Source of the DNA: Mycobacterium sp. Aquia_216
Lineage (GTDB): Bacteria; Actinomycetota; Actinomycetes; Mycobacteriales; Mycobacteriaceae
DNA length: 64,000 nucleotides
NCBI RefSeq assembly: GCF_026723865.1
Contig: NZ_CP113529.1
Location: forward strand, 1,054,001 to 1,118,000
Reading direction: 5' to 3'
This document shows positions 35,112-44,882 of the stretch, piece by piece (position 1 is the stretch's first letter; each line of letters starts with the position of its first letter). The translations under genes and the position numbers were made by a program. Below the pieces are notes generated by a model. That model saw nothing but the letters and a program-made list of their open reading frames with translations, was not told the DNA's origin and did not search any database.

Positions 35112-37274
35112 CGACTCCACCTGCACAGGGTCCAGGGAGGGTCGCACGTTTTCGCGGGCCGTCTCGAGGTCGGCGGCGGTGACCTCGGCGGCGTCGATGG
35201 ACCGCCGCATCGCGGTGAGCGCGGCCTCGCGCAGCAGGGCGACGCAGTCGGCCGCGCTGTACCCGTCGAGTTCGGCGGCGATGGCGTCGAGATCGGCATC
35301 GGCGCTTAGCGGGATGGATTTGGCTGCGGTCCGCAGGATTTCGCGGCGGGCCGCCGCGTCGGGCGGCTCGACGAACACCCGTCGCTCCAGGCGGCCCGGG
35401 CGCAGCAGCGCGGGGTCGATCAGATCTGGCCGGTTGGTGGCACCCAGCACCACGACGTCGCGCAGCGGGTCGATGCCGTCGAGCTCGGTCAGCAGCGCGG
35501 CCACCACTCGGTCGGTCACGCCGGAGTCGAAACTCTGGCCACGCCGCGGTGCCAGCGCGTCCACCTCGTCGAGGAAGACCAGCGACGGCGCCGAATCCCG
35601 TGCGCGCCGGAACAATTCACGGACCGACTTCTCCGAGGAGCCGACCCATTTGTCCATCAGCTCGGACCCTTTGACGGCGTGCACGCTCAGCTGTCCGGTG
35701 CTGGCCAGGGCGCGGACCACAAAAGTCTTGCCGCAGCCGGGCGGCCCGTAGAGCAGTACTCCGCGTGGCGGGTCGACGCCGAGGCGCGCGAAGGTGTCGG
35801 GATGCTGCAGCGGCCACAGCACCGCCTCGGTCAGTGCCTGCTTGGCTTCCGTCATGTCGCCGACGTCGTCGAGTGTCAGGTTTCCGACGGTCAGCTCCTC
35901 GCTGGCCGAGCGGGACAGCGGCCGGATGACGGACAGGGCGCCGACCAGGTCGTCCTGGTTCAACCTCGGTGGCTGGCCGTCGGCGCTGGCCCGTGATGCC
36001 GCCCGCAGCGCGGCTTCCCGCACCAGCGCGGCCAGATCAGCGGCGACGAAACCTGGTGTGCGTCCGGCGATTTCATCGAGGTCCAGGTCGCCGGTGGGCA
36101 CTGATTTCAGCAGCGTCTCCAGCAGCGATTTGCGTGTCGCGCCGTCGGGCAGCGGCAGGCCGAGTTCCCGGTCGCACAGCTCGGGGGAGCGCAGCCGCGG
36201 GTCGAGCTGATCGGGTCGCGCGGATGTGGTGATCAACGCCACGCCGTCGCTGGCCACCGCACTGCGCAGCTCGGCGAGGATCAGGGCGGCCACCGGCTCG
36301 GCGGTGGCCGGCAGCAGCGCGTCGGCATCGGTGATCAGCAGTACGCCGCCGCCGTCGCGGACCGCGGTCGCCGCGGCGGCCACGGCCTTGAGCCGGTCTT
36401 CGGCCGCCAGGGCACCGACCTCCGGGCCGTCGAGTTCGACCAGCCTGCGGCCCGCGCACACCGCGCGCACCAGCGTCGCCTTGCCGACGCCGGCCGGCCC
36501 GGACACCAACACACCCAGATTCGTCGTGGCGCCAAGGGTTTTCAGCAGGTGCGGTTCGTCGAGGGCCAGCTTGAGCCATTCGCTGAGCTTGCGGGCCTGC
36601 GCCTGGGAGCCCTTGAGATCCTCGACGTGGATGGCGGGGTCCGCGACGCTGACACGTCCCGGCCGGGGCGCGGCGGCGCCGATGCCAACCCCGTCGCCCC
36701 AGGTGACCGACGAATTCGGCTGCACGCTTACCGGTCCGTCGGGGTCCACGCCGGTGACGGTGAGCAACTCCGAGGTCCAGCTGATCCCGACCGCGGCCGC
36801 CAGCGCGGTGGCAGCCGCCCGGCTGCCAGGAGGGGCCGAGGCTCCGGGGCCGAGGTCGCGGGGTAGCAACGACACCGCGTCGCCCACGGTCATTACTTTG
36901 CCGAGCAGGGCCTGTCGCAGGTGGGCCGATGTAATCGATTGGGTGGCAAGCGAAGAGCCGTTCAGCGTCACCGACCGGGCGCCGTATACCGTGACGCCGC
37001 TGACGATAACCGCGGTGCCCTCGCGCAGCCCGGCGTTGGACAGCGTCACGTCGTCGAGTAGCACCGTGCTGACCGGAATCGCCCGGTCGGCGAGCCCCGC
37101 CACCGCCGCTGTGGTTCTCGATCCCGTCAGCGACACCGCATCCCATTCCCGGATGCCAAGGGCGGCAATGGCATTGGGGTGCAGCCTAATGACGCCGCGG
37201 CGCGAGTCGACTGCTGACGTGTTCAGCCGGGCGGTCAACGTCAGCTGTCCGGACGCCGCGCCAGGCCCTGTCAT
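35085..37274 (-). CDS. CDC48/VAT-like tandem AAA ATPase, Rv0435c-like
   Basis: A 729-aa protein with an N-terminal double-psi-barrel-like region (about 1-180) and two AAA domains. D1 has a degraded Walker A (GPAGVGKAT, K265) and Walker B with Asp316-Ala317 where Asp-Glu is expected, so it should bind but not hydrolyse ATP well. D2 is canonical: GPPGCGKT with K516, FLDEVDA with E570, and GATNRPDLIDPALLRPGR. This architecture unfolds or remodels proteins. ATG 37274 overlaps the pssA stop by ATGA. Length matches Rv0435c (728 aa). Confidence 0.92.
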   Translation of the reverse strand: MTGPGAASGQLTLTARLNTSAVDSRRGVIRLHPNAIAALGIREWDAVSLTGSRTTAAVAGLADRAIPVSTVLLDDVTLSNAGLREGTAVIVSGVTVYGARSVTLNGSSLATQSITSAHLRQALLGKVMTVGDAVSLLPRDLGPGASAPPGSRAAATALAAAVGISWTSELLTVTGVDPDGPVSVQPNSSVTWGDGVGIGAAAPRPGRVSVADPAIHVEDLKGSQAQARKLSEWLKLALDEPHLLKTLGATTNLGVLVSGPAGVGKATLVRAVCAGRRLVELDGPEVGALAAEDRLKAVAAAATAVRDGGGVLLITDADALLPATAEPVAALILAELRSAVASDGVALITTSARPDQLDPRLRSPELCDRELGLPLPDGATRKSLLETLLKSVPTGDLDLDEIAGRTPGFVAADLAALVREAALRAASRASADGQPPRLNQDDLVGALSVIRPLSRSASEELTVGNLTLDDVGDMTEAKQALTEAVLWPLQHPDTFARLGVDPPRGVLLYGPPGCGKTFVVRALASTGQLSVHAVKGSELMDKWVGSSEKSVRELFRRARDSAPSLVFLDEVDALAPRRGQSFDSGVTDRVVAALLTELDGIDPLRDVVVLGATNRPDLIDPALLRPGRLERRVFVEPPDAAARREILRTAAKSIPLSADADLDAIAAELDGYSAADCVALLREAALTAMRRSIDAAEVTAADLETARENVRPSLDPVQVESLRSFAKAL

Positions 37275-38167
37275 GGCAATCGCCCACCCGGCTTGCGCAG
37301 CCCCAGCCGCGCCATCGATCGCCCGCTCGGTCTGCCCAGCCGGACGATCGGTCGACGATTGGGCTGTGCGCGACGATTCGCGCGCCGTGCGGCGCGCCGT
37401 TGCTCGGGCTTTTCGTCCCACGCCTCGGGGTGCGCGGCCAGCCAGCGCTGGTTTCGCACCGCGAAGGGGACGTGGCAGAGATAGGCGATGATGATCACCC
37501 AGATTAGGACGTAGGGCGCCAGCACCGCCGCCGCCGCGCAGATCGCCAGGATGGCCAGCAGCGGCGCGGCCCAATTCGGCGGCACCGCCGCCGCGTGCAT
37601 CTTGCGCATCGGGATCTTGCTGATCATCAGCATCGACGTCCCGGCGATCCAGAGGCACAGGAACGCCGTCGACGACCACCAGCCGCCTTGCGGAAACTGC
37701 AACTTGAGCCCGATGAGACCGATCATCGAGACCGCGCCCGCCGGCGCGGGCATGCCGACGAAGAATTCGTGCGTGTAGGCGGGCTGGGTGCCGTCGTCCT
37801 GCAGCGCGTTGAACCTCGCCAGCCGCAGCACCACGCATACCGCGTAGAGCAGCACCGCGATCCAGCCGGCCGGCGACGTCTCCAGCAGGGTCACGTACAC
37901 CACGATCGCCGGGGTGACGCCGAAGTTCACCGCGTCGGCCAGCGAATCGATTTCCGCGCCCATCCGTGACTGCGCGTCCAGGATGCGAGCCACCCGGCCG
38001 TCGAGTCCGTCGAGAATCGCCGCCGCCGCGATCAACGCCATCGCCGCCTTCGGCTGGTGCTCGAGGGCGAACTTGATCGACGTCAGCCCCGCGCAGATGG
38101 ACAGCACCGTCATCGCGCTGGGCAGGATCTGCAGGTTGACCGCCCGGCCCCGAATCCTGTTGGTCAT
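37271..38167 (-). CDS. pssA: CDP-diacylglycerol-serine O-phosphatidyltransferase PssA
   Basis: A 298-aa integral membrane enzyme that makes phosphatidylserine from CDP-diacylglycerol and serine. The CDP-alcohol phosphotransferase motif is complete near residues 53-78: DGLDGRVAR, eight residues on a Gly, then D-x3-D (IDSLAD). About eight hydrophobic helices follow, and the C-terminus is Arg-rich. ATG 38167 overlaps the psd stop by ATGA. Psd then decarboxylates the product, so the pair makes phosphatidylethanolamine. Orthologue of Rv0436c. Confidence 0.93.
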   Translation of the reverse strand: MTNRIRGRAVNLQILPSAMTVLSICAGLTSIKFALEHQPKAAMALIAAAAILDGLDGRVARILDAQSRMGAEIDSLADAVNFGVTPAIVVYVTLLETSPAGWIAVLLYAVCVVLRLARFNALQDDGTQPAYTHEFFVGMPAPAGAVSMIGLIGLKLQFPQGGWWSSTAFLCLWIAGTSMLMISKIPMRKMHAAAVPPNWAAPLLAILAICAAAAVLAPYVLIWVIIIAYLCHVPFAVRNQRWLAAHPEAWDEKPEQRRAARRANRRAQPNRRPIVRLGRPSGRSMARLGLRKPGGRLP

Positions 38168-38904
38168 CGCAGGTCGGCCAATACTGTCTCGCCGGCCACC
38201 GCGCGCTGTCCGACAGCGACGATGGGCCCGGTGCCCGGGGGCAGGTAGGTGTCCAGCCGTGAACCGAACCGGATCAGGCCGTAGGTGTCCCCGATCGACA
38301 GTTTGTCCCCGACATGCGCGTTGCACACGATCCGGCGCGCGACCAGCCCGGCGATCTGCACGGCGACCACCTCGGCGCCGCTGTCGGTTCTGATCCGCAC
38401 GCTGGTGCGTTCGTTCTCGGCGCTCGCCGAGGGCAGGTCGGCCGAGCCGAAGCGGCCCGGCCGGTGCTGCACCGCGATCACTTCGCCGCCGACCGGGGCG
38501 CGCTGCACATGGGCGTCCAAGATCGACAGGAAGATACTGACCCGCGGCAGCGGCGCGTCGCCCATGCTGAGTTCCGCGGGCGGCGCCGCGGTGTCGACCA
38601 GGCAGATCACGCCGTCGGCGGGGGCGACGACGGCACCGGACCGGGTGGGCGGCACCCGCGGCGGGTGCCGGAAGAACGCCGCGCAGGCACCGGCGGCCAA
38701 CAGGCCGGCCCGACGCGGCCATCTCCGGTTGCGTCCGACCAAGGCGACCGCCAAGCTGGCCGAGATGAATGGCAGTCCCGCGGGATGCACCGGCGGCACC
38801 GTCGCGCGCACCAACTCGAGCATGTGCCGTGGGCTGATGGTCGGTCCCTGGTAGGACGGGCCTTCCTCAGTGGAAGGGCGGGGGCGTCGTGCCACGGGCG
38901 TCAT
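38164..38904 (-). CDS. psd: Phosphatidylserine decarboxylase Psd
   Basis: A 246-aa proenzyme that converts phosphatidylserine to phosphatidylethanolamine. VVAPADGVI near residue 97 and [15 protein letters not shown] near 127 are conserved family blocks. The C-terminal RFGSRLD contains the Gly-Ser at which the chain cleaves itself to form the pyruvoyl cofactor. ATG 38904 begins a short basic segment; a longer frame upstream runs through non-family sequence and the divergent MFS gene. First gene of psd-pssA-ATPase. Orthologue of Rv0437c. Confidence 0.92.
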   Translation of the reverse strand: MTPVARRPRPSTEEGPSYQGPTISPRHMLELVRATVPPVHPAGLPFISASLAVALVGRNRRWPRRAGLLAAGACAAFFRHPPRVPPTRSGAVVAPADGVICLVDTAAPPAELSMGDAPLPRVSIFLSILDAHVQRAPVGGEVIAVQHRPGRFGSADLPSASAENERTSVRIRTDSGAEVVAVQIAGLVARRIVCNAHVGDKLSIGDTYGLIRFGSRLDTYLPPGTGPIVAVGQRAVAGETVLADLR

Positions 38905-39024
38905 CTTACGGAGCCCCGGTGGCGTGCTGCGTCGTTCGGGCGGGCAACCCGAAAGCATTGAACTAATACGCGGGAAGGCGGTATACGAATTCCGACGCAA
39001 TCGCAGGCTCGCGACAACCCGGCG

Positions 39025-40197
39025 ATGCGGCTGCGCCGCGCGAAAATCAGCGTCACCGTCATCTTCGTCGCGCACGGGGTGATGGCGGCGTCCTGGGTTG
39101 CCCACATTCCCCACGTCAAAGCTCAGCTTGACCTGTCCAACGCGGCGCTCGGCACCGCACTGTTCGGCATGCCGCTGGGCTCGGTCCTGGCCATGGTCTT
39201 CTGCCATTGGTCGCTACCCCGGTGGGGCAGCCAGCGGGTGGTTCCCCTCACCCTCGTCGGCTATGCGGCCGCCGGGCCTGGGATCGGCCTGGCCTCCTCC
39301 CATTTGTCGCTGTTTGCGGCGCTGGCGGTATGGGGTTTCTTTCAGGGCGGCATGGACGTCGCGATGAACACTGCGGCCGGCACCGTCGAGCGGCTCAGCA
39401 AGGCTCCGATCATGGCGCGCTTTCACGGCATGTGGAGCCTCGGGGGCCTGCTGGGAGCGAGTACCGGGGCGGCCTCTGTCGGCGCCGGCGTCGGGCTCAC
39501 CCCGCTGTTGGTGGTGATGGGGGCCATCGCCCTCGTTGGCGTGGCACCGTTCATCCGCTACCTGATACCCGATCAAGCGACGGCACTCGTTTCGCAGGAG
39601 GGGCCGGCGAAGCGCGCCACGTTGACGACGACCGTGGGAATCCTTGCCGCGGTGTCGTTTGCGTCTTTCCTGTCTGAGGGCGCGGCGGCCGACTGGTCGG
39701 CCAACTACGCACACAACGTGCTCGGCGCCAGTCCGGGCCTGGCCGCGCTGAGCTATGCCGCGTACACCCTGACGATGGTTGTCACGCGATTGTGGGGCAC
39801 TCACCTCCAGGCGCGCCTCCGGGCCCGCGTGCTGCTGCCGGCGCTGGCGCTGTTCGCGGCGATCGCGATGGGCGTCACGCTGGCGATCGGCAACCCCGTT
39901 GCCAGCGTGATCGGATTCGCCTGCCTGGGAACCGGCGTCGCGTTATTGGTGCCCACCGCGTTCAGCGCCGCCTACTCGGCGGGCAACGCGGGGTCGTCCA
40001 TTGCCGTCGTTGCCGCCAGCGGCTGGCTGGGCTATCTGCTCGGGCCGCCGCTGATCGGCCACCTTGCCGACTGGATCGGGCTGACGGAGGCGTTGGTGAC
40101 CATTCCGGTGATGGTCTTCGTCGCGGCGATCGCCGTTCGCTGCACCAGGGCCTTCGACGCCGCCGACGACTTTCACGAAGACGCGGCCGCGGCTTAG
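39025..40197 (+). CDS. MFS transporter inserted between psd and moeA2
   Basis: A 390-aa, about 12-helix major facilitator resembling the YbjJ/FucP-type group ([21 protein letters not shown] at the start, [29 protein letters not shown]). The motif NTAAGTVE with an HGMWSLGG segment is typical of that subgroup. In M. tuberculosis psd and moeA2 are adjacent, so this gene is an addition. It diverges from psd and overlaps the convergent moeA2 by 4 bp. Substrate unknown. Confidence 0.85.
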   Translation: MRLRRAKISVTVIFVAHGVMAASWVAHIPHVKAQLDLSNAALGTALFGMPLGSVLAMVFCHWSLPRWGSQRVVPLTLVGYAAAGPGIGLASSHLSLFAALAVWGFFQGGMDVAMNTAAGTVERLSKAPIMARFHGMWSLGGLLGASTGAASVGAGVGLTPLLVVMGAIALVGVAPFIRYLIPDQATALVSQEGPAKRATLTTTVGILAAVSFASFLSEGAAADWSANYAHNVLGASPGLAALSYAAYTLTMVVTRLWGTHLQARLRARVLLPALALFAAIAMGVTLAIGNPVASVIGFACLGTGVALLVPTAFSAAYSAGNAGSSIAVVAASGWLGYLLGPPLIGHLADWIGLTEALVTIPVMVFVAAIAVRCTRAFDAADDFHEDAAAA

Positions 40198-41399
40198 CTC
40201 AGATCCCAGACCTGCAGCTCGGTTCCGGCGGAAACTTCGACGACGTCTTCGGGGATGTCCAGCAGTCCGTTCGCGGAGGCCAGCCACCGCAGATGGTGCG
40301 AGGCCGGCGGCCCGTAGCTGATCACGCTGCCTTCCGAGATGTCGAGAATTGCGCGCCGGAACTGGCGTTTGCCCCGCGGCGAGGTCAACGACTCGGCGAG
40401 AATCGCGGACCGGTGCGGACGGTGCGGATCCGGCAGGCCCATGGCCGCGCGCAGCGCGGGACGGATGAACACCTCGAAGGACACCAGCGCGCTGACCGGG
40501 TTGCCGGGCAGGGTGACGATCGTCGTGCCGGCGACCCGGCCGACGCCCTGCGGCATCCCGGGTTGCATTGCCACCTTGACGAATTCGACTCCCTGATCAC
40601 CCTCGCGACCGAAGGCGTCTTTGACGACCTCGTAGGCGCCGGCGCTGACTCCGCCGCTGGTGATGATCAGGTCGGCGTCGCTCGCGTGCCGATCGACGAT
40701 CGCGCTGAACTGCGCGACGTCGTCTTCGGCGGTCGCGACGGCGATCACGTCGGCGCCTGCCTCACGTACGGCTCCGGCCAGCATGATCGAGTTGGACTCG
40801 TAGATCTGTCCGGGCTCTAGCGGGGTGCCCGGCGTCACCAGCTCCGTCCCGGTCGAGACCACCAGCACCCGCTGCCGCGGAATCACCGGCAGCCGCGGCA
40901 ATCCCAGCGCCGCGCCCAGGCCGAGCACCGCGGGTGTCACGACCTGGCCCCTGCGTAGGACGGTGGTGCCCGGTGCCACGTCTTCGCCCGCCCGGCGGAT
41001 GTGCTTGCCGGGCTGCGCGCGTGAGCGGATCGCCACCGTGTCCACGCCGCCGTCGGTGTCTTCGACCGGCACAATCCCCGTCGCCCCCGCCGGCAGCGGC
41101 GCGCCGGTCATGATGCGGTGCGCGGTTCCGGGTTGCAGCGTCAATGGGTCGGTACGCCCGGCCGGGATGTCCTCGGCGACCGGCAGCACCACCGGGTGAT
41201 CGTGGGTGGCATCTGCCGTGTCCTCGGCGCGCACGGCGTATCCGTCCATCGCGGAATTGTCGAAAACCGGCAGCGCCAGGTCCGCAACCACGTCGTCGGC
41301 CAGGACCAGGCCTTGCGCCTCCGTCAGCGGCACCGTGCCGCCGGGGCGGGCACTGATCATTGCGGCGACAACGCGCTGATGTTCCTCGACTGACCGCAC
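40194..41399 (-). CDS. moeA2: Molybdopterin molybdenumtransferase MoeA2
   Basis: A 401-aa enzyme that inserts molybdate into adenylated molybdopterin. PVFDNSAMDGYAVRAED near residue 44, IMTGAPLPAGATGIVPVED, the MPT-binding segment STGTEL near 179, TSGGVSAG near 240, and LPGNPVSALVSFEVF near 300 are all MoeA signatures. The start is GTG. The 12-nt-range spacing to the divergent VOC gene places both promoters in about 75 bp. Orthologue of Rv0438c. Confidence 0.93.
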   Translation of the reverse strand: MRSVEEHQRVVAAMISARPGGTVPLTEAQGLVLADDVVADLALPVFDNSAMDGYAVRAEDTADATHDHPVVLPVAEDIPAGRTDPLTLQPGTAHRIMTGAPLPAGATGIVPVEDTDGGVDTVAIRSRAQPGKHIRRAGEDVAPGTTVLRRGQVVTPAVLGLGAALGLPRLPVIPRQRVLVVSTGTELVTPGTPLEPGQIYESNSIMLAGAVREAGADVIAVATAEDDVAQFSAIVDRHASDADLIITSGGVSAGAYEVVKDAFGREGDQGVEFVKVAMQPGMPQGVGRVAGTTIVTLPGNPVSALVSFEVFIRPALRAAMGLPDPHRPHRSAILAESLTSPRGKRQFRRAILDISEGSVISYGPPASHHLRWLASANGLLDIPEDVVEVSAGTELQVWDLS

Positions 41400-41462
41400 C
41401 TGGCCATTATCGGCCCGTCAGATTCCGCTGCCGACGCACTCCCCATCTGCGCCACCCGGACG

Positions 41463-41468
41463 TAAGGT
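41463..41468 (+). promoter_or_regulatory. -10 box of VOC-monooxygenase pair, leaderless
   Basis: TAAGGT, 7 nt before the GTG at 41476, supporting that start. Confidence 0.45.
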
Positions 41469-41475
41469 CGAGAAC

Positions 41476-41967
41476 GTGATTACCGGGTTGGCCCACACCG
41501 GGGTGTGCGTCCCGGATTGTGAGGCCGCAGTGGTCTTCTACCGGGACGTATTGGGGCTGCGTGTGCTCTCGCCGCCGTATGTCATGAGCGGTAATGCCAT
41601 TCGCGACGACATGGGTGAGCTGGTGGCGGATCCCAGCATGAAAGCGGCCATCGTCGGCTTCGCGGACGGCAGCGACCGCGTGCTGGAGGTGATCGAGTAC
41701 CTCAACGTGGACGGTGACCCTCCCGCCGGCCAGCGTGCCGACGGCCGGGCCCTGACCGATCACGGGCTCTCGCACGTCGCGCTGATCTGTGAAGATCTCG
41801 ACGCCACCCGGGCCGAGCTCGAAGGCAAAGGAGTCCGTTTCCTCGTCAGCGGAATCGCCGAGGTGGCGCGGGTACGCACCACCTGGTTCGTCGATCCCTG
41901 GGGAGTGGTGTTCATCCTGGTGGAGAAGAGCCGGCCGGAGCGACCCTACTTCGCGCAATGGGGATAA
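41476..41967 (+). CDS. VOC-superfamily (glyoxalase-like) protein
   Basis: A 163-aa vicinal-oxygen-chelate protein with two beta-alpha-beta repeats. Likely metal ligands are the His in GLAHTG near residue 7, Glu in VLEVIEY near 70, His in GLSHVAL near 98, and Glu in VFILVEK near 148. It could be an epimerase, lyase or dioxygenase. It overlaps the Baeyer-Villiger-type monooxygenase gene by 10 nt and is likely to process a related substrate. Confidence 0.84.
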   Translation: MITGLAHTGVCVPDCEAAVVFYRDVLGLRVLSPPYVMSGNAIRDDMGELVADPSMKAAIVGFADGSDRVLEVIEYLNVDGDPPAGQRADGRALTDHGLSHVALICEDLDATRAELEGKGVRFLVSGIAEVARVRTTWFVDPWGVVFILVEKSRPERPYFAQWG

Positions 41968-43400
41968 AGCCGCGGGTCGGGGTCGTCGGCGCGGGTGCCG
42001 GCGGCATCGCGATGGGAATCCAGCTCGCCGCGGGCGGCTACGACTTCACCATCTTCGACCGCGCCGACGGATTCGGAGGCACCTGGCGGCACAACACTTT
42101 TCCGGGTGCGGCCTGCGACGTTCCGTCGCATCTGTACTCGTATTCGTTCGCGCTCAACCCCCGATGGTCCAAGACGTACGCGAACCAGCCCGAGATCCTG
42201 GCCTACCTCGAGGCAGTGGCCGCCGGGCACGGGCTGGGCCCGCACCTGCGGCCCCACACGTCGATCAGCACTGTGCGCTGGTCGGACAGCCGGCGACGAT
42301 GGACGCTGGTGGCCGATGGCGGCGATGAGTACGAGTTCGACGTTGTGGTGGGCGCCGTCGGGATGCTCGATGTGCCCCACATTCCCGATATCCCTGGGGC
42401 GCAGCGATTTCGGGGCCGCAGATTCCACTCCGCTCGGTGGGATCACAGCAAGTCGACGGCGGGCGAGCGGGTCGCGTCCATCGGCACGGGCGCCAGCGCG
42501 ATCCAATACGTCCCCGCGATCGCGCGGGAAACGGCGCACCTCACCGTCTTTCAGCGCACCCCGATCTGGATCGCCCCCCGCTTCGATTTCCCGTTCACCC
42601 CGGAACAGCACGAAGAGTTCGAGCGGAACCCGGCGGCGGCGCAAAAGCTGCGCGACGAGGCCTTCGACGCCTATGAGGCATCGAGTTTCGACGTCGACGC
42701 CGCGCAGACCCGCGAGGCGACCGAGCTTGCCCGCAGCTACCTGCACCGCAAGGTGGGCGACCCCGAACTGCGCGCCAAGTTGACGCCGGACTATCCGGCC
42801 GGTTGCAAGCGGCCGCTGATGTCGCGCGAGTGGTACCCCACCTTCGCGTTGCCGAACGTCGGCCTGGAAACGACCGCAATCGCCGAGATCACCGAACGCG
42901 GCGTGCGCACCGCCGACGGCGTCGAGCACCGCGTAGACACGATCATCTACGGCACCGGCTTCAAAGCCGCCGACTACCTCGCCAGCATCGACGTGCACGG
43001 AAGCGGTGGCCGTCAGTTGCGCGAGGACTGGCGCGACGGCGCCGAAGCCTACCTGGGCACGCTGATCGCCGGATACCCGAACTTCTTTACGCTTTACGGC
43101 CCCAACACCAATGGTGTCAACTCGATCATCTACATCCACGAGGCGCAGACGACGTTCATCCGCCGAATACTCGATGTAATGGGCGGTCGCGGGGTACGGA
43201 CCATCGAGGTCACGCGGGACGCCCAGCGCCGCTACAACGTCGAGATCCAGACCGCGATGGAGGGCAAGGTCTGGCTCGCCTGCACGAACTACTTTCGACA
43301 TCCCAGCGGCAAGGTTGTCACCCAATTGCCTTACAGCGGAAAGACATTCTTCGAGCGCACTCGTAGCATGATTGCCGACGACTATCACCTGCTCGATTAG
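41958..43400 (+). CDS. Baeyer-Villiger-type flavin monooxygenase
   Basis: A 480-aa FAD/NADPH monooxygenase. VVGAGAGGIAMG near residue 8 binds FAD, FGGTWRHNTFPGAACD near 37 is the FAD loop, the BVMO fingerprint F-x-G-x3-H-x3-W-D is exact at residues 151-162, and IGTGASAIQ near 175 binds NADPH. Such enzymes convert ketones to esters or oxidise soft nucleophiles. The ATG overlaps the VOC gene. A hairpin follows at 43424-43444. Confidence 0.9.
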   Translation: MGIKPRVGVVGAGAGGIAMGIQLAAGGYDFTIFDRADGFGGTWRHNTFPGAACDVPSHLYSYSFALNPRWSKTYANQPEILAYLEAVAAGHGLGPHLRPHTSISTVRWSDSRRRWTLVADGGDEYEFDVVVGAVGMLDVPHIPDIPGAQRFRGRRFHSARWDHSKSTAGERVASIGTGASAIQYVPAIARETAHLTVFQRTPIWIAPRFDFPFTPEQHEEFERNPAAAQKLRDEAFDAYEASSFDVDAAQTREATELARSYLHRKVGDPELRAKLTPDYPAGCKRPLMSREWYPTFALPNVGLETTAIAEITERGVRTADGVEHRVDTIIYGTGFKAADYLASIDVHGSGGRQLREDWRDGAEAYLGTLIAGYPNFFTLYGPNTNGVNSIIYIHEAQTTFIRRILDVMGGRGVRTIEVTRDAQRRYNVEIQTAMEGKVWLACTNYFRHPSGKVVTQLPYSGKTFFERTRSMIADDYHLLD

Positions 43401-43423
43401 CTTGTCGCCCTGGGGAGAATAAT

Positions 43424-43444
43424 CCACACTGATCCAAAGTGTGG
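43424..43444. terminator. Hairpin after the monooxygenase gene (terminator or operator)
   Basis: CCACACT and AGTGTGG form a perfect 7-bp stem around a 7-nt loop, 24 nt after the stop codon. No U-tract follows, so an operator for the next gene is also possible. Confidence 0.4.
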
Positions 43445-43566
43445 TCCCACCGCCGAGCTGCACATCCGGTGCGATGCCGTCGCCGCCCACCCGGTGCTGT
43501 GCGCCTCCGCCGCGTCGTGCGCTGTAGAACAAGAACGGCAGACAATTCGGCAGAACAGGGACCCTT

Positions 43567-44841
43567 TTGAGTGTGACCGCGTTGGCTGTGGCGCTGTTCG
43601 TAGCCATCCTCGTTATCTCGCTCTGGCGGGGTGTGAATCTGGGTATCACCTCGGGTGCGGCTGTTCTGATTCTGGCGAGCGTCACCTCGATGTCGTCGCA
43701 ACAGGTACTCTCAGCGTTCCCCGCCGACCTGTGTGTGCTGATCGTGGGCGTCAGCCTGCTCTTTTCGCACGCACAGCAGAGCGGTGCCATCGACCGCCTG
43801 ATCGCCCTGTGTACCAACCTGATTGGAGACCGGTCTCACATAGTGCCCTGGGTCGGATTTGCGCTCGGAGCGGTACTGACTACCGTTGGCGGGTTTCCGT
43901 CGGCGATCATGGCGTTGGTGGTGCCGCTGATGGCCAAGTTCGCCGTCGCGTATCGGACCAATTACGTCGCCGTGTCAGTGGCGACCGTGCTGGGAGCCAT
44001 CTCGGGTGGCTTCTCACCGCTGAGCCCCTGCGGGGCGCTGATCCGCACCCTGACTGGCAGGGCCCACCTCTATTACTCGCCGTGGGGGTTATGGGCCATC
44101 GTCGTGCTCGGGCACTTGGTCATATCAGCGCTCGTTGTTGTGTTCTATCGAAAAGATCTATCTGCCCGGCACTCTCGAACGTTAGACGCGAACACGTCAC
44201 CTGAGCGGATCGAGCCCGAGCCGACCAAGGCAGCACGAGTCGATGTGCGCTACCGGTGGGCTTGTGCCGTGTCGCTCGTCGTGTTGGCGATCAGCTCGAT
44301 CCTGACGAATGTCAACGCCGGCCTGGTGGCTGTCGGCCTGGCTTTTCTGCTGCAGGTGGTCTTTCGGCCCGACGAAGCAACGATTTTGGCGCGCGTGCCG
44401 TGGTCGATTGTCATTCTGGTGACCGGTTTGCTGTTATATCTGGGTGCAGCCGAAAAGGCCGGTGTTTTCAACGCGCTCAAAAGCGCCCTGCTGTCGCTAT
44501 CCGGGCCGGTATGGGGTGTCGCGGCCCTGACGTATTTCACCGCGATACTGTCCAACGTCGAGTCGTCGACCGTCGTCATCGTCGGTGTCGCTGTCCCGCT
44601 CTGCATTTCGCTCTGCTCCCACGGAGGGATTCCGTTGTTCTTAGGACTAGTTGCGGTGTCGATGGCTGCAGCGACACCGGTCATGAGTCCGGTGCACGTC
44701 GGAGGTGCGCTGATTCTGGGGAACGCCGCCGAGGACAAGGGCAGGCTGACCAAGACGCTGCTGTCGTGGGCGTTCGCCGTGTCGGTGCTGGTGCCCGCGA
44801 TCGCTATCGGGGCCGCTGCTGTACACCGGTTCTCTGGATAA
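43567..44841 (+). CDS. MatC-like (ion transporter superfamily) permease
   Basis: A 424-aa polytopic membrane protein with about 10-12 helices. The N-terminal half resembles the MatC dicarboxylate-carrier domain of the IT superfamily (LTTVGGFPSAIMALVVPLMAKFA, GGFSPLSPCGALIRT), and the mirrored second half has ILSNVESSTVVIVGVAVPL and AATPVMSPVHVGGALILGNA. Uptake of a di- or tricarboxylate is likely. A TTG start is chosen because AGGGA lies 5 nt upstream; GTG 43573 is the alternative. It precedes a HAD gene by 41 nt. Confidence 0.8.
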   Translation: MSVTALAVALFVAILVISLWRGVNLGITSGAAVLILASVTSMSSQQVLSAFPADLCVLIVGVSLLFSHAQQSGAIDRLIALCTNLIGDRSHIVPWVGFALGAVLTTVGGFPSAIMALVVPLMAKFAVAYRTNYVAVSVATVLGAISGGFSPLSPCGALIRTLTGRAHLYYSPWGLWAIVVLGHLVISALVVVFYRKDLSARHSRTLDANTSPERIEPEPTKAARVDVRYRWACAVSLVVLAISSILTNVNAGLVAVGLAFLLQVVFRPDEATILARVPWSIVILVTGLLLYLGAAEKAGVFNALKSALLSLSGPVWGVAALTYFTAILSNVESSTVVIVGVAVPLCISLCSHGGIPLFLGLVAVSMAAATPVMSPVHVGGALILGNAAEDKGRLTKTLLSWAFAVSVLVPAIAIGAAAVHRFSG

Positions 44842-44869
44842 AGATGCCAAAATGCTTTGGCGGCAACAC

Positions 44870-44875
44870 TATACT
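44870..44875 (+). promoter_or_regulatory. -10 box of HAD gene, leaderless
   Basis: TATACT, 7 nt before GTG 44883. Confidence 0.45.
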
Positions 44876-44882
44876 CACGGAG

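Noticed and set aside
41946..43817. A 623-codon minus-strand open frame
   Set aside because: It is antisense to the Baeyer-Villiger-type monooxygenase, which has intact family motifs. The antisense product has none and is a high-GC artefact.
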